Positions 46,140-57,469 are shown, counted from the stretch's first letter. The stretch: 64,000 nucleotides of DNA from Xiphophorus maculatus (GCF_002775205.1 NC_036464.1:2262501-2326500), one strand, 5' to 3'. Program-made: numbers and translations. Notes: generated by a model from the letters alone, not told the origin.

Positions 46140-46480
46140 TTTAAATGAAAGCTGATTGATGAGTTACAATGGCCCAGTCAAAGTCCAGGCCTAAATCCAG
46201 CTGAGAATCTGTGGCAAGAAAGCTGATGCAGAGGTTGAAATGTGTGGAACAGATAAATCTGCAAAGATTTTATTCTGAGTGTCAAAACGGGATAAAGAAA
46301 TAGTTCTGACTCAGGAGGAGGACTTCAGATGCATGCCACACTTTTAAGATTTTTTGTAACGTAAAAACATGTAACATTTTGTTTTCATTTCAAAATTATG
46401 CATTATTTTTTTTCTGATAGCATCACATAAAAAAATAAAACGTGAAACTTTGTGGCTGTAAAAGGTTTCTAGACTTCTTC
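46140..46480 (+). pseudogene. Tc1-like transposon, 3' remnant with mutated DDE motif
   Basis: From 46176 the frame reads SQSPGLNPAENLWQE, the SPDLNPIE.LW signature of Tc1 transposases with the conserved Asp replaced by Gly. Downstream sequence (TTTCAAAATTATGCATTATT, CATCACATAAAAAAATAAAA, GAAACTTTGTGGCTGTAAAA) matches the usual 3' part of such elements. The rest of the transposase is gone. Confidence 0.65.
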
Positions 46481-48080
46481 AGGTTTCTGTAAGTTTTTGA
46501 CATAAAACTTCTTCCTTCATTTCTCCTGTACAGTGAGGAAAGGCCTGCAGGTGTTAGTTTAGAGAACTGAAATGCTCTTGGTCATATTTTGACCCGGTTT
46601 GGCTCAAAATATGCCTCTGATGAACGTATCAAACCTCACAAAGACGATCCACTTCCTGTCTGGTAGTCCCGGCTGCAGCAGGCGGTTCCTGCGCTGCAGC
46701 AGGAGGTTCCTGTGCTGCAGCTGAAGCGGCCAGTGGAAGGGTTAAAGAGACGGCGCTGGTTTTCCTCTGTTGTCTGTCTAAAAGCTTCCAGCGGCTCTGA
46801 CAGATCGGAGCTTTCAGATCACTTGTTGCTAATAGAGGGATATTTACGCTAACGGGAACAGGGAGAGTGTAACCTCAGGTCACTGCACTCAGCAACAACA
46901 CTCACACAGACACACAGACGGCCTGCTCTGCTTTTACAGCAGGGACAGACGGATACACTGTAAAAAATGGCCGTCTGATCCAGTCATGCAAGCTGCGGTC
47001 GCCTCCAGCAGGAGGTCACCAGCAGGTCAGACATGTTTTCAGCTCAGACACTTTCTGCACCGGGAGGCTTTGACTGAACCGCTGCTGATCTGATCCTTCT
47101 GGTTTCCCAATAAAACCTCCAAACTCCTCTAAGGTGACAAACATGAACAGGAAAAATACAAAAATACTCCGGATTGGAGACAAATCTGGGCTCAAGTCTC
47201 ATCAAAGGTACATTTCTCAACAGAAAGGCACAAGAAACAGAGACTTGAGAAAAACTCAACACATTACAGCCACTAATCCCTGCAGAGATTATAATAATAA
47301 CATAATAATAATATATTTAATTTGGCAAAACACTCAAAGACATTTTACAAGAATCAAGTAAAACTGTAGGAATGATCCTGAAAGGGGAAAGAAATGCACA
47401 AAACAACATAAACCACACTGCATGCTGCTGGGTTAAGAAACGGAGGCTTTCTTGGTTTATGATAAATGTAAACAGGAGATGCTGATCGGAAAATGCTGAG
47501 TCACTGGTAGTTATGGCAACCAGCTTTGTGAGGAGTAGCTGAGTCTTTCTAAAAATCAATATCTATACCACATAATATCAGAAAAACAGGATCTGTTTCA
47601 GAAAGGTTTTCATCCACATGAACTCACATAAATTCCCTGAGTGTTGATCTAAACATGCCAAACCTACAGGGGGCAGTGCAGCATAAAACTAAAACCTGTC
47701 AGCCAATCAGATTGCTTCAAAACAACCATGGCTTCCTGTTAGGATGGCAGCAGAAAAAAAAATTAGAATGGAGCACAAAGATCTGAACTGTAGCTGGAGA
47801 AAAAACCTGAGACCATTTCACACCTGAGTAAAACACTGGAGGGAGAAAAAAGGAGTAAATTTCTACCAATAAACTCTGAAAAGTTAAAAACACAAGGACA
47901 CTTCTGAGTTTGAAAAGTTGAACATTTGCTGAAATATTTCTGAGATAAAAATTTTAGATTAACTCAGAAATTTTCTATTAAAAAAATCTAAACTTTTTAC
48001 TTTTAAAAACGTCCATGTTTTCTACAAAAAAAAAAACGTTTTTGAGTGGAATTTGCTCCTTTTCCTCTTCAGCGTTAGTC
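46481..48080. other. Intergenic stretch
   Basis: No gene. 46670-46735 has a doublet of GCAGCAGG(C/A)GGTTCCTG. CTACAGGGGGCAG near 47668 is a weak CTCF-like sequence. Confidence 0.4.
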
Positions 48081-48087
48081 TGCATGT

Positions 48088-48190
48088 ATCTGGAAGGTGG
48101 GAGGAAGCCGGAGTACCCAGGGAGAACCAGAAACGCACAGGGACAGAACATGCAGACTGCATGCAGACTCAGGAACCCAGGCTAACTTCT
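48088..48190 (+). repeat. Dispersed teleost repeat
   Basis: GGAAGGTGGGAGGAAGCCGG, AGTACCCAGGGAGAACCAG, ACGCACAGGGACAGAACATG and CAGACTGCATGCAGACTC form a phrase found in many copies in fish genomes. Noncoding here. Confidence 0.5.
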
Positions 48191-50992
48191 GGCTGTTAGC
48201 TAGCTGTGCTAACGGCTCCACCAGCATGCAGCCTTCCTGAGCAGCCAATCAGCCTTTCTGATTGGCTGTAGCCAATCAGAGCAGTTCTGCTGAGAACACA
48301 CAAAGTAAGCTTCTGCTTTGGTTCCTGCAACATTTACTCAAGTTAGCACCAGTTTTCTTCATTCAAACCTAAAGTGATGCAACCATAAGCTAAAGCATTC
48401 GGATATTTGTTAGCTGAAGTTTAGCAGGTGGAAATGTCCAATCAAAGTCTGGTGAAGTTTTTCTCCTCAGAAAACATCAAGATGTCGCAGAATGACTCCT
48501 TGCAAACCTGTGAACTTCCGTGTTTGTCTAGTTCTCTGCTCTTTGTTTCAGGGATTTGCTGCTAAATTATCAAACCCAATCATAACAGTTTAAAGCCTGT
48601 GGAGGGCTGTTCAAACAGAACCGGGTCGCGGTCTGGGTTCAGAGGAACAACAGCGGCTCGAAAATAAAGCAGAACACTGATGGAGTTAAACGGCCTGCGC
48701 TGTCCGCTAAGCTCCGGCTTTGGGAAAGAAAAACACCAACAAATTAGGCGGAAACGCTCCGGCTGAACCTGTTGTCATTCCGGAGCCCGTCATGGCCGCC
48801 GCTGCTCGGCCGCTGTGACACCTAGCACGACCTCAAACAAACACGGTGAGGTCGTGACCCTTCTGTTTTGGATTCACAGGCCGGGGGTCCAGACTGCAGA
48901 ACCGGGTCAAAGCTCCGAACAGGAATGCAGCCGCGGCCCTTTGACTAGGACACAGACCCCAACATGAACCAGCTCCACTCACAGAAGGAAGGTCAGCAGC
49001 TTTTCTCTGGAAGTAAACACAAAACTTCTACATTTAAACCCCATGGAAGAATTCATTTTCTTACATTTAGAATATTCTGGAATATTAATCTGGTAACAGA
49101 TCTCAAATTTAACTTTTTAGCTTTTTCCACCGTAGGAAGATTTTACAACATAAAACTTTTATCTTAGGAACAGATCTAAACTGATGGAGGATTTTTCTGT
49201 GATTCCACTGTTCCAGATTCTTGAGCCGGCCTGAGGTATAATCAAAGTAAACTGCTGCTTAGGCTCCTCTAAATCAGCGGGAACCTCCAGTAGATTCCTG
49301 GATTTAGTTCATATCTGCTTTCTAATTAAAATAATAATATTACATTTGATTTGATGATTTCAGCAGAGATAAATTCAGCAGATTTTAAATAGTTTTAACT
49401 TAAAATTTAAAGAAATTGGCAAGTTTGCATTGGTATCTTGCAACATTAACGAAGCACAATTAGAAATACATGGTGTATATACTGTATATGTAAACATATA
49501 CAGTATGTATACATATATATATACATATGTATGTATACATATACAAGTGCTAAAACTTCTCTGTTGTCAGATGTCAAATTATTATTACCTTGAAAACGTC
49601 TTCAAAACATTTGGGAACACATTGAGGAAAAAACAGCCCAAGCATATGCAGTAAGAGGTTTTACCAGAGAGAAAGAGTTTCAGATATTTAATTTAATGTT
49701 TCGGTAGATACACTTTCCCTTCTCTCTCAAAGATTTTGAGAATGAGTGAACCAACAATTTTACATTTTCATTCTTGTAAGTGGACCAAGCAACGATCTTC
49801 TCAACATGTGTAAACCTGTTAGCAAGTTTTAATGAGAAGTTCCACCACAAACTGCCACCATCATAGCAGTTCACTGAGAGTTCAGTCACTTCAGCTCTGC
49901 TAGTGGCTTTGAGACGAGTTTAACCTGCTGGGCGAACCAGCTGCTCCTTCCCTGAGAGAAAAGTTTCAGTATTTAAATACATGATGGTAGGTTTGTTGTA
50001 TTCATCGGTATCTGCTTGCTAATTATATTATCACAGTTAAAATACTAATAGTTAGCTGACTTGATAATGGACTATGGACACCCCTGTTTTGTGCTAACAG
50101 GTGCTAACTATTTGTGGCTAGGTTTTTGTTATTGTTAATATCTGAATGCATCTTTATTCAGTTCACCAAACACAAGCAATTTACATTTGTTGGCTCTCAC
50201 TTCAAAATATTACCGAAGGGATTTGGTTATGAACAGAACAAAATACATCCACTTTAAAATAAGTATTTCAAAAATCAAATTTTATTCATTTACAGTAATA
50301 TTTCAGAGCTGTAAAAGCAAAGTCCACCATGATGTATTGGGTAAACAGAAACATCCACCTAAAATCCAGTTAAGACAAATCAAACCATTTAGATGGGTAG
50401 AAGTAGAAAGTCATTGAAATAAATGAAAACATAAGCTGTTTATAGGATAATGTTATAAACAAGTCTCTAACATCAAATATCAAAAAATCTTTAATGGATA
50501 AGGAATCAGTTCTCAATTTTTATACAAAAGAGCTTAATGGACACAAATAATTGCTGCTTCTTATAAAAGTAAGAGATTAATAATAGATTATCCTGTTTGT
50601 CTTCATTTCTTGTTTATGTGAAACTGGAACAAAGCAGAAGGTTGGCCAGAAAATTAAAAAAGCATCTGGAATGACTTGAATTGTGTTTGAAGGAAGTCAG
50701 AACTAAAGTGTTGAGTCTGTTGATGAGAAAGAGAAACTGGAACTTCACCATAACTAATCAGGAATGACATCAGGACCACCTGACAATCAGTACTGGTCCT
50801 TCAAAACAACATGGATGACTCCCACCCGCTGACAGTTGCAACAATAACATTCTGTTGGTCAAAATGTTATGGGTGACCAGTTTACAGTTCTACCTTAAGA
50901 CGTTTCCAAACCACAATGTTTCCTCCTAAATTTGTTTGGTGACCCAAAAAGAATAAAACAGGGAATCAAAGGCAGAGAAGTAGAAGAACCGC
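48191..50992. other. Intergenic stretch and distal 3' side of the Tyr-rich gene
   Basis: No independent gene. 49471-49552 holds a palindromic AT-rich segment (separate entry). Plus TTTATT at 50153-50158 is one possible polyadenylation signal for the minus-strand gene. Confidence 0.35.
49476..49550. repeat. AT-rich hairpin
   Basis: ATACTGTATATGT and ACATATACAGTAT are perfect 13-bp inverted arms separated by AA. They are followed by a second palindromic TA/TG/CA-rich run (GTATACATATATATATAC and following). Likely a simple-repeat-derived cruciform-prone site. Confidence 0.85.
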
Positions 50993-51580
50993 TTAGGTTT
51001 GCTGCAATGTGCTGTTATTGGAATATGTTGTGGTGTCACTAGTGGTATTGGAGTATGGAGGTGTAGCATAGTATGGACGTGGTGTGGTATAGTATAGACG
51101 TCAGCCATAGTAGGGAGTCGGTGTGGTGTAGTAGTATGGACGTCTGCCATAATATGGATGTGGTGTGGCGTAGTAGGGACGTGGTCTTTTGTAGTAAGGA
51201 CGTGGTGTGGCGTAGTAGTATGTACGTCTGCCATAGTAGGGAGTTGGTGTGGCGTAGTGGTATGGACGTCTGCCATAGTAGGGAGTTGGTGTGGTGTAGT
51301 AGAAGGGATGTGGTCTCCTATATTAAGGATGTGGTGTGGCGTAGTAGTATGGACGTCTGCCATAGTAGGGAGTTGGTGTGGTGTAGTAGAAGGGATGTGG
51401 TCTCCTATATTAAGGATGTGGTGTGGCGTAGTAGTATGGACGTCTGCCATAGTAGGGAGTTGGTGTGGTGTAGTGGTATGGACGTCTGCCATAGTAGGGA
51501 GTTGGTGTGGCGTAGTGGTATGGACGTCTGCCATAGTAGGGAGTTGGTGTGGTGTAGTAGAAGGGATGTGGTCTCCTATA
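50993..51580 (-). pseudogene. Former C-terminal coding region of the Tyr-rich protein, broken by stops
   Basis: In the same frame as the gene above, repeat units continue past TAA 51583-51581 and are interrupted by TAA at 51412-51410, TAA at 51325-51323 and TGA at 51103-51101. The frame then gives a nonrepetitive, sequon-rich tail (PYSNTTSDTTTYSNNSTLQQ) and ends at TAA 50995-50993. The three TAA codons arise from the same change (TAC to TAA in CCTTAATATAGG). The TGA replaces AGA in a GRR unit. This suggests an older, longer C terminus. It now reads as 3' untranslated sequence unless some alleles lack the stops. Confidence 0.5.
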
Positions 51581-53185
51581 TTAAGGATGTGGTGTGGCGT
51601 AGTAGTATGGACGTCTGCCATAGTAGGGAGTTGGTGTGGTGTAGTAGAAGGGATGTGGTCTCCTATAGTAAGGATGTGGTGTGGCGTAGTAATAGGGACG
51701 TCTGCCATAGTAGGGAGTCGGTGTGGCGTAGTAGTATGGACGTCTGCCATAGTAGGGAGTTGGTGTCGTGTAGTAGAAGGGATGTGGTCTCCTATAGTAA
51801 GGATGTGGTGTGGCGTAGTAATAGGGACGTCTGCCATAGTAGGGAGTCGGTGTGGCGTAGTAGTAGGGACGTGGTGTGGCGTAGTAGTATGGACGTCTGC
51901 CATAGTAGGGAGTTGGTGTGGCGTAGTGGTATGGACGTCTGCCATAATATGGACGTGGTCTTTTGGAGTAAGGACTTGGTGTGGTGTAGTAGAAAGGATG
52001 TGGTCTCCTATAGTAAGGATGTGGTGTGGCGTAGTAATAGGGACGTGGTGTGGCGTAGTAGTATGGACGTCTGCCATAGTAGGGAGTTGGTGTGGCGTAG
52101 TAGTAGGGACGTGGTCTTTTGTAGTAAGGACTTGGTGTGGTGTAGTAGAAGGAATGTGGTCTCCTATAGTAAGGATGTGGTGTGGCGTAGTAATAGGGAC
52201 GTGGTGTGGCGTAGTAGTATGGACGTCTGCCATAGTAGGGAGTTGGTGTGGCGTAGTGGTATGGACGTGGTCTTTTGTAGTAAGGACGTGGTGTGGCGTA
52301 GTAGTATGAACGTCTGCCATAGTAGGGAGTTGGTGTGGCGTAGTAGAAGGAATGTGGTCTCCTATAGTAAGGATGTGGTGTGGCGTAGTAATATGGACGT
52401 GGTGTGGCGTAGTAGTATGGACGTGGTCTTTTGTAGTAAGGACGTGGTGTGGCGTAGTAGTATGAACGTCTGCCATAGTAGGGAGTTGGTGTGGCGTAGT
52501 AGAAGGAATGTGGTCTCCTATAGTAAGGATGTGGTGTGGCGTAGTAATAGGGACGTGGTGTGGCGTAGTAGTATGGACGTCTGCCATAGTAGGGAGTTGG
52601 TGTGGCGTAGTAGTAGGGACGTGGTCTTTTGTAGTAAGGACTTGGTGTGGTGTAGTAGAAGGAATGTGGTCTCCTATAGTAAGGATGTGGTGTGGCGTAG
52701 TAATAGGGACGTCTGCCATAGTAGGGAGTTGGTGTGGCGTAGTAGTATGGACGTCTGCCATAGTATGGACATGGTGTGGCGTAGTAGTATGGACGTGGTC
52801 TTTTGTAGTAAGGACGTGGTGTGGCGTAGTAGTATGAACGTCTGCCATAGTAGGGAGTTGGTGTGGCGTAGTAGAAGGAATGTGGTCTCCTATAGTAAGG
52901 ATGTGGTGTGGCGTAGTAATAGGGACGTCTGCCATAGTAGGGAGTTGGTGTGGCGTAGTGGTATGGACGTCTGCCATAGTAGGGAGTTGGTGTGGCGTAG
53001 TAGTATGGACGTCTGCCATAGTAGGGAGTTGGTGTGGCGTAGTAGTAGGGACGTGGTCTTTTGTAGTAAGGACTTGGTGTAGTGTAGTAAAAGGAATGTG
53101 GTCTCCTATAGTAAGGATGTGGTGTGGCGTAGTAATAGGGACGTCTGCCATAGTATGGATGTGGTGTGGTGTTGTAAGGTTGTGC
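51070..53185. repeat. Coding minisatellite (42/45-bp units with 24-bp short units)
   Basis: About 2.1 kb of units that translate on the minus strand as ATPTPYYGRRPYYY (42 bp), ATPHPYYRRPHSFYY or TTPSPYYKRPRPYYY (45 bp) and the shorter ATPRPYYY (24 bp). These combine into higher-order repeats. All unit lengths are multiples of three, so several frames on both strands stay open over much of it. The plus strand is G/T-rich and C-poor. Confidence 0.95.
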
Positions 53186-56100
53186 TTCAGGCATTGTTGT
53201 TTTGGTCCACTCAATGCGTGGTTGTCTCCAGTCCTTTGTAGCAGCTTCTTGCTTTTGCAGTCGCCATAAATCGGATTGTTGTATCTGGACTTTTTCATTA
53301 AGATGCTGATTTACATCCTCGGAGTCCTTCAACTTAGCAGAAAGGAGAAAAGTATCTAAAATGTCAAAAAATAATTTTGATTAATTTTGGTTGCCTTTCA
53401 CATACGTAAAATACATTCCAGTATTATTTCTGTTCCACATAAGGGTAAAACTGAATATCCTTGTGTAACAATAAACTAATAACCATGACTTCAAGTCTTA
53501 ATGGAAGGTGTCTTTGTTGGCAACAGCAATGATCTCTGGAGCTAGTTGCCATCTCTCCTGCAACCCCACACTGACAAGGATGGATCTATCAATCATCCAA
53601 TTCAGCTAAAGAGATCCACTCTCCAGTTAGTGCTGTACTTAACCTTTTGGTTACTTCACTGCCTTGTAAATGCAGAATGATCACCATCTGTTGCACCAAA
53701 TGTGACTGTGAGACTAGAATCAATTAGAAAATTAAAAGGGCAATATAGATATTTTGAAGAGAGGTTTAGTTAAGTATCAGTAATAGCTTTGGTACATTGT
53801 TCATGACCTTCATTCAACAGTTGACAGACAGGAAAGTGGGCAATGAAAGAGGCAGGTGACAAAGGTCAAAAGGCCAGGACTCAAACCCATGACGGCCGTG
53901 CCGAGAACCTTGGTTCATGGTTTGTACGCTCCACCCCTGTGCCACTGTTACTTCCAAGGGACATTTGTTTTACACGGTAATAGAAACCCAAGTCAAAAAT
54001 CCATTATTCAATCATAGACGGTTAATTTCTGTCGTGTTGTAGCCTACATCTATAAACATTATCTGTTTCAATAGACTTAATGTAATAAACTCAGTTATTT
54101 GCGCTCTTCCCAAACGTCTGGTGAAGTCTACCAATGGCACAATCCTGATCTCTCTGCTCTCCAGCTCTACCTTGCATCATGGCTAAAATCACACCAGGTT
54201 TGTTACCTGGTGTGATGCAGCTGGTCTTCAACCAAACTCCAGGAAGACCAAAGAGGTTCTGGTGACATTCTCCAGCAGGCGCCATGGTTGGCAGAAGCTT
54301 CAACCTTCCAAGGGAAACTTGTGATGATTGTAAGTGGAATAGAGGTACTGGGGCATTGTCTCTGACAGCTTCTAATACAGAGGAGATTCTCCAGAAATGC
54401 AGCCAGAGTCAATATCTTTTTAAAGCTGGGGTATGTAACTTATATATTTGTTAAATCTGTCACTGTGTTGTAACAGTATGACAGATAATCTGTGAAAAAA
54501 ATCAAGTTCCTCTGCATACTCCCCATACTAACTACAGAAATACACAGCTCAGACAGAATCGACCAATCAGAGCCAGGAGGCCACCAATGACAGCAGATAA
54601 ACAGTTTTCTCCACCATTAGCACATCGAGCACCGGATACACGAGGTTGATTGACACCACCAAGACCATCCTCCTGGCTATGATTGGTTGATTTTGACTGT
54701 GGGTGGTGCACTTCTTCAGATGGCAACAGAAGCACTGGGAGGAAGTGAAGGAGCTTGATCTTTTACAAATGATTTGTCTCATGCCATACTGTCAGGAGAG
54801 GAAAGAGTGACAGTTTTACCAAATATATAAAAAAATGATTTTCATAAAAGTTACGCACCTGTTTTAAGGAAGCTGAGATTCGTTGGAGTCAATAAATCCA
54901 TCACAATGAACTCACCTTAGTTTTCACTAACAAAAATACTTAACACCATTCAACCAAGTTCCACCAGCTTCTCTGATTGACAAATATTAAATTATTAATC
55001 CATCCTTTCTCCTGATCCAATCAGATCCATTATATCTACTCATCTGACAATGATTTCAACACTTCAGCCAGTGAAGCACATAGCAATCTACAGTACGTTG
55101 AGCCTTGAAAAGGCTTCAGAAAACAAGAGAAGAACTTTAAATAATTTAATCTAATCTTACAGCTGTTAGGTGTTGGAGGGGAAAGTCTTGTTTTTGTCTC
55201 CATGTTAGACCAGCAGTTACAAATGATCCCAGGAATGCACATATTCATCTTTCTATGTTGTTTTCAAACTTGAATATTTATTCATTTGTATAAGGATGGC
55301 ATAATTTATACTCACAATAGATGCGCAGACCAGTGATTATTACCAGTATCACCCAGCAGATTGCTACTGTGGTCAGACATCGTTTGCTGGATAGAGTCCT
55401 GCCACCTAAGTGGAAAAATAATACCAAATACTGAATAACCATTACAGAACTATTTCCTTATGTGCTTTTTCTTTTATGCTTCAGTCTTTATTACAGATTG
55501 CAATACATTAATGTCTTTCTTCAAAATTCTACACACAAATACCTCATACTGGTCTGAGTCCCTCTGCTGCCTTGTGGTAACTCCAGACTTTGAGCCGTTT
55601 ATTGAGGAGAGGCTCTCATATGGCTGCTCTATCCTGATTGGTGGATTTCTGCAGAGATGGCCGACCTTCTGGAAGGTTCTCCTCTCTGCACAGAGGACTG
55701 CTGGTACTCTGACAGATTGGCCATGGGGGTCGCCTCGCTTCTCCCCCGATCCCTCTGTTCAAACGGCCAGGCAGCTTTAGGAAGAGTCCAGGCTCCAAAC
55801 TTCCTCCATTGACCAATGATGGAGGCGCCGAGTTCACTGGACCTCAGAGCAGCAGAAATGTTTCTGGATCCTTCCCCAGGTTTGTTCCTCCAGACAATCC
55901 TGCCTGAGGTCTACAGACAGTTCCTTCAACACGGCAAACATCAAGTTTGACCTCTGACCTGATAACTGTGAGATCTTATATAGACTATTTGCCTTTCTAA
56001 ATAAAGTCCAGTCAGCTGAATTGACCACATCTAGACTCCACCGTAACTGTAGAAACTCAAGGATCAGTGGAAAAAACTCAACTGTGAGTTTCATCAACAA

Positions 56101-56604
56101 AGTATTAAGCAAAGGCAGTGAATACTTACGTAAAGTTTTCTTTTTTTAACCTTTAATAAATTTGCAGTTCACTCAAAACCTTAATTCAACATTCCCATCA
56201 TGGGTATTTGTGTGCAGAATATTGAAGAAAGATATTTATTCATTACAATTTGTAATATGGCTATACTGTAATAAAATGTGAAAAAAGTAAGTACTGTCAC
56301 ATGACAATTTTACTGTATATTTTGTTAAAGTCCTGTTTATATATAACGATCAAACAACAGATTGTTATATGATTGTTATATGTAACAGTCTGTTAACTAA
56401 AGCTGCAAAAGGCTTTTATTACTGTGCTATAGCAGCTAAAACGACCCTTACTTTGGATCCATCTGTTAGGATTTTTCTTGGCAGCATCATTAATCAATGT
56501 CATAAAAGTAAAACCCTTCATAGAATAATACATAAAATCTCACCTTTAGACCGGTAAACACTGGGTTTATGAGTCCCAGTCAGATCCGTGGATTCTGTCT
56601 TCAT
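51581..56604 (-). CDS. Unrecognised type II membrane protein with Tyr/Pro/Arg-rich repeat ectodomain
   Basis: Three-exon model: exon 1 56604-56544 (donor GTGAGA), exon 2 55405-55316 (acceptor TTTTTCCACTTAG, donor GTGAGT), exon 3 53355-51581 (acceptor GACATTTTAG). Both junctions split codons at phase 1 and join cleanly (G|GT, T|AT), giving 641 aa. Residues 1-29 are short and basic (VYRSKGGRTLSSKR). Residues 30-47 (CLTTVAICWVILVIITGL) are a membrane span. The positive charges before it predict N-inside, type II topology. Residues 58-95 are a polar stalk with weak coiled-coil character. Residues 113-641 are the Tyr-rich repeat, with about one Tyr in three. The ATG has A at -3. There is no signal peptide and no enzymatic or lectin domain. 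The small cytoplasmic exon plus TM exon resembles C-type-lectin receptors of fish, but no lectin domain follows. The first in-frame stop is at 51581; repeat-coded sequence continues in frame beyond it (see 50993). Function unknown. The model is inferred; expression is unproven. Confidence 0.6.
53820..53960. repeat. Possible tRNA-derived or SINE-like remnant
   Basis: GGACTCAAACCCATGACGGC, followed by CCGTGCCGAGAACC and CACCCCTGTGCCACTG, resembles the reverse complement of the tRNA-like head found in fish repeats. No intact box A/box B pair was verified. Confidence 0.3.
54189..54215. repeat. Perfect 11-bp hairpin
   Basis: TCACACCAGGT, loop TTGTT, ACCTGGTGTGA, in intron 2 of the Tyr-rich gene. 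Its sequence context is unlike a rho-type or histone stem-loop; role unknown. Confidence 0.85.
54420..54868 (+). mobile_element. Nonautonomous fish element in intron 2
   Basis: The left end TTAAAGCTGGGGTATGTAAC and the right end GTTACGCACCTGTTTTAA are imperfect inverted repeats. The interior includes GACAGATAATCTGTGAAAAA, CCAATCAGAGCCAGGAGG and GATTGGTTGATTTTGA. Related to the reverse-oriented copy at 20905-21290. No transposase. Confidence 0.6.
55545..55925 (-). pseudogene. Degenerate Tc1-like transposase 5' region in intron 1/exon 2 flank
   Basis: On the minus strand, TCCATCATTGGTCAATGGAG, GAAGTTTGGAGCCTGGACTC, TTCCTAAAGCTGCCTGGCC, ATCGGGGGAGAAGCGAGGC and GAGAGGAGAACCTTCCAGAA follow, in order, the N-terminal helix-turn-helix region of fish Tc1-like transposases. 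Stops and frameshifts break it. Lies wholly inside intron 1 of the Tyr-rich gene. Confidence 0.7.
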
Positions 56605-56870
56605 GTTGAACAAAGATCAGTGGCTCTGCAGACAGAGGAGATGATGAAACTAAAGACAGAAGTTCCTCATGAGAACCATCTGCTCTGTGGTCTTTCAAAC
56701 CTTCCTGTTCTGTTCCAAGAGGCCGTCGTCGAGTTTTTAACCGCAGCCTGTTGGTTAATTAAAGTCCTGCTGCTGTGATTATTTGTCCTTTGTTAGGTTG
56801 AAACTCAGCAACTTGCTGCAGCAAACAAAACAGTAAAAGCCCCTAATATAAAATAGATATGGATGAATAA
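56605..56870 (-). promoter_or_regulatory. 5' flank of the Tyr-rich gene
   Basis: Presumed promoter and 5' untranslated region. A TATA-like TTTTATATTA on the minus strand lies near 56845-56855, about 245 bases before the start codon. No other clear elements. Confidence 0.3.
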
Positions 56871-56984
56871 ATCTGGAAATAAGTTCATTTTCATTTCCCA
56901 TTTCACATGTATGATCCTCATTTATAAAACATGTTTAAAATCATAATCATGATTAAACATCTTTCTCTTTATGCGTTGTTAGTT

Positions 56985-57170
56985 CAGATAAAGACATTTT
57001 TTGTTGACCAGGACTGAAACAAAGATGTGCTGCAGCTGTAAGACCCAACAGGAGGTTCTGGATGCAGCAGATGGTCCAACTTCTGTCAGAACCACCAACA
57101 CAGAACATAGAGAAACATGAACTATTTCATTTCCCTTGGGGATCAATAAAGTATTTTTTTTACAAATCCA
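56985..57170 (+). mobile_element. LINE-type 3' tail
   Basis: Ends CATTTCCCTTGGGGATCAAT, AAAGTATTTTTTTT, the characteristic tail of several fish non-LTR retrotransposons. The upstream 130 bases have no reading frame. Confidence 0.55.
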
Positions 57171-57469
57171 GGAGATGAAAAACATTCTCCTCCTGCAGGA
57201 GCGCCAACGTTTCGATGGTTCTGCTGGCGTAATTTAATACATCATTTCACAGAACCTGCAGGTTTTATTTTAGAATATTTTTGACACATTCAGGTATTTT
57301 TCTTTTAATAATTCCTTTATTGCTCCACGCAGAGAAAAGAGGCAGGAAATCCAGTAGCAAATAGAATAAATAACAGAATGAATAATAAAATACGGTCAAC
57401 ATAAATATGGTGCATTTATTAAAATGGCGTACTCTGGTCCAAAGGAGCATGTGACTGGGTTTGTTAATT

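Noticed and set aside
51073-53082. 669-codon plus-strand frame over the same array
   Set aside because: Antisense shadow of the coding minisatellite; contains no domain and no splice-supported neighbours.
50926-53298. 790-codon frame with TTPHQLPTMADVH repeats
   Set aside because: Out of frame with the splice-consistent TM and stalk exons; its ends are not conserved-looking. Kept only as an observation on multi-frame openness.
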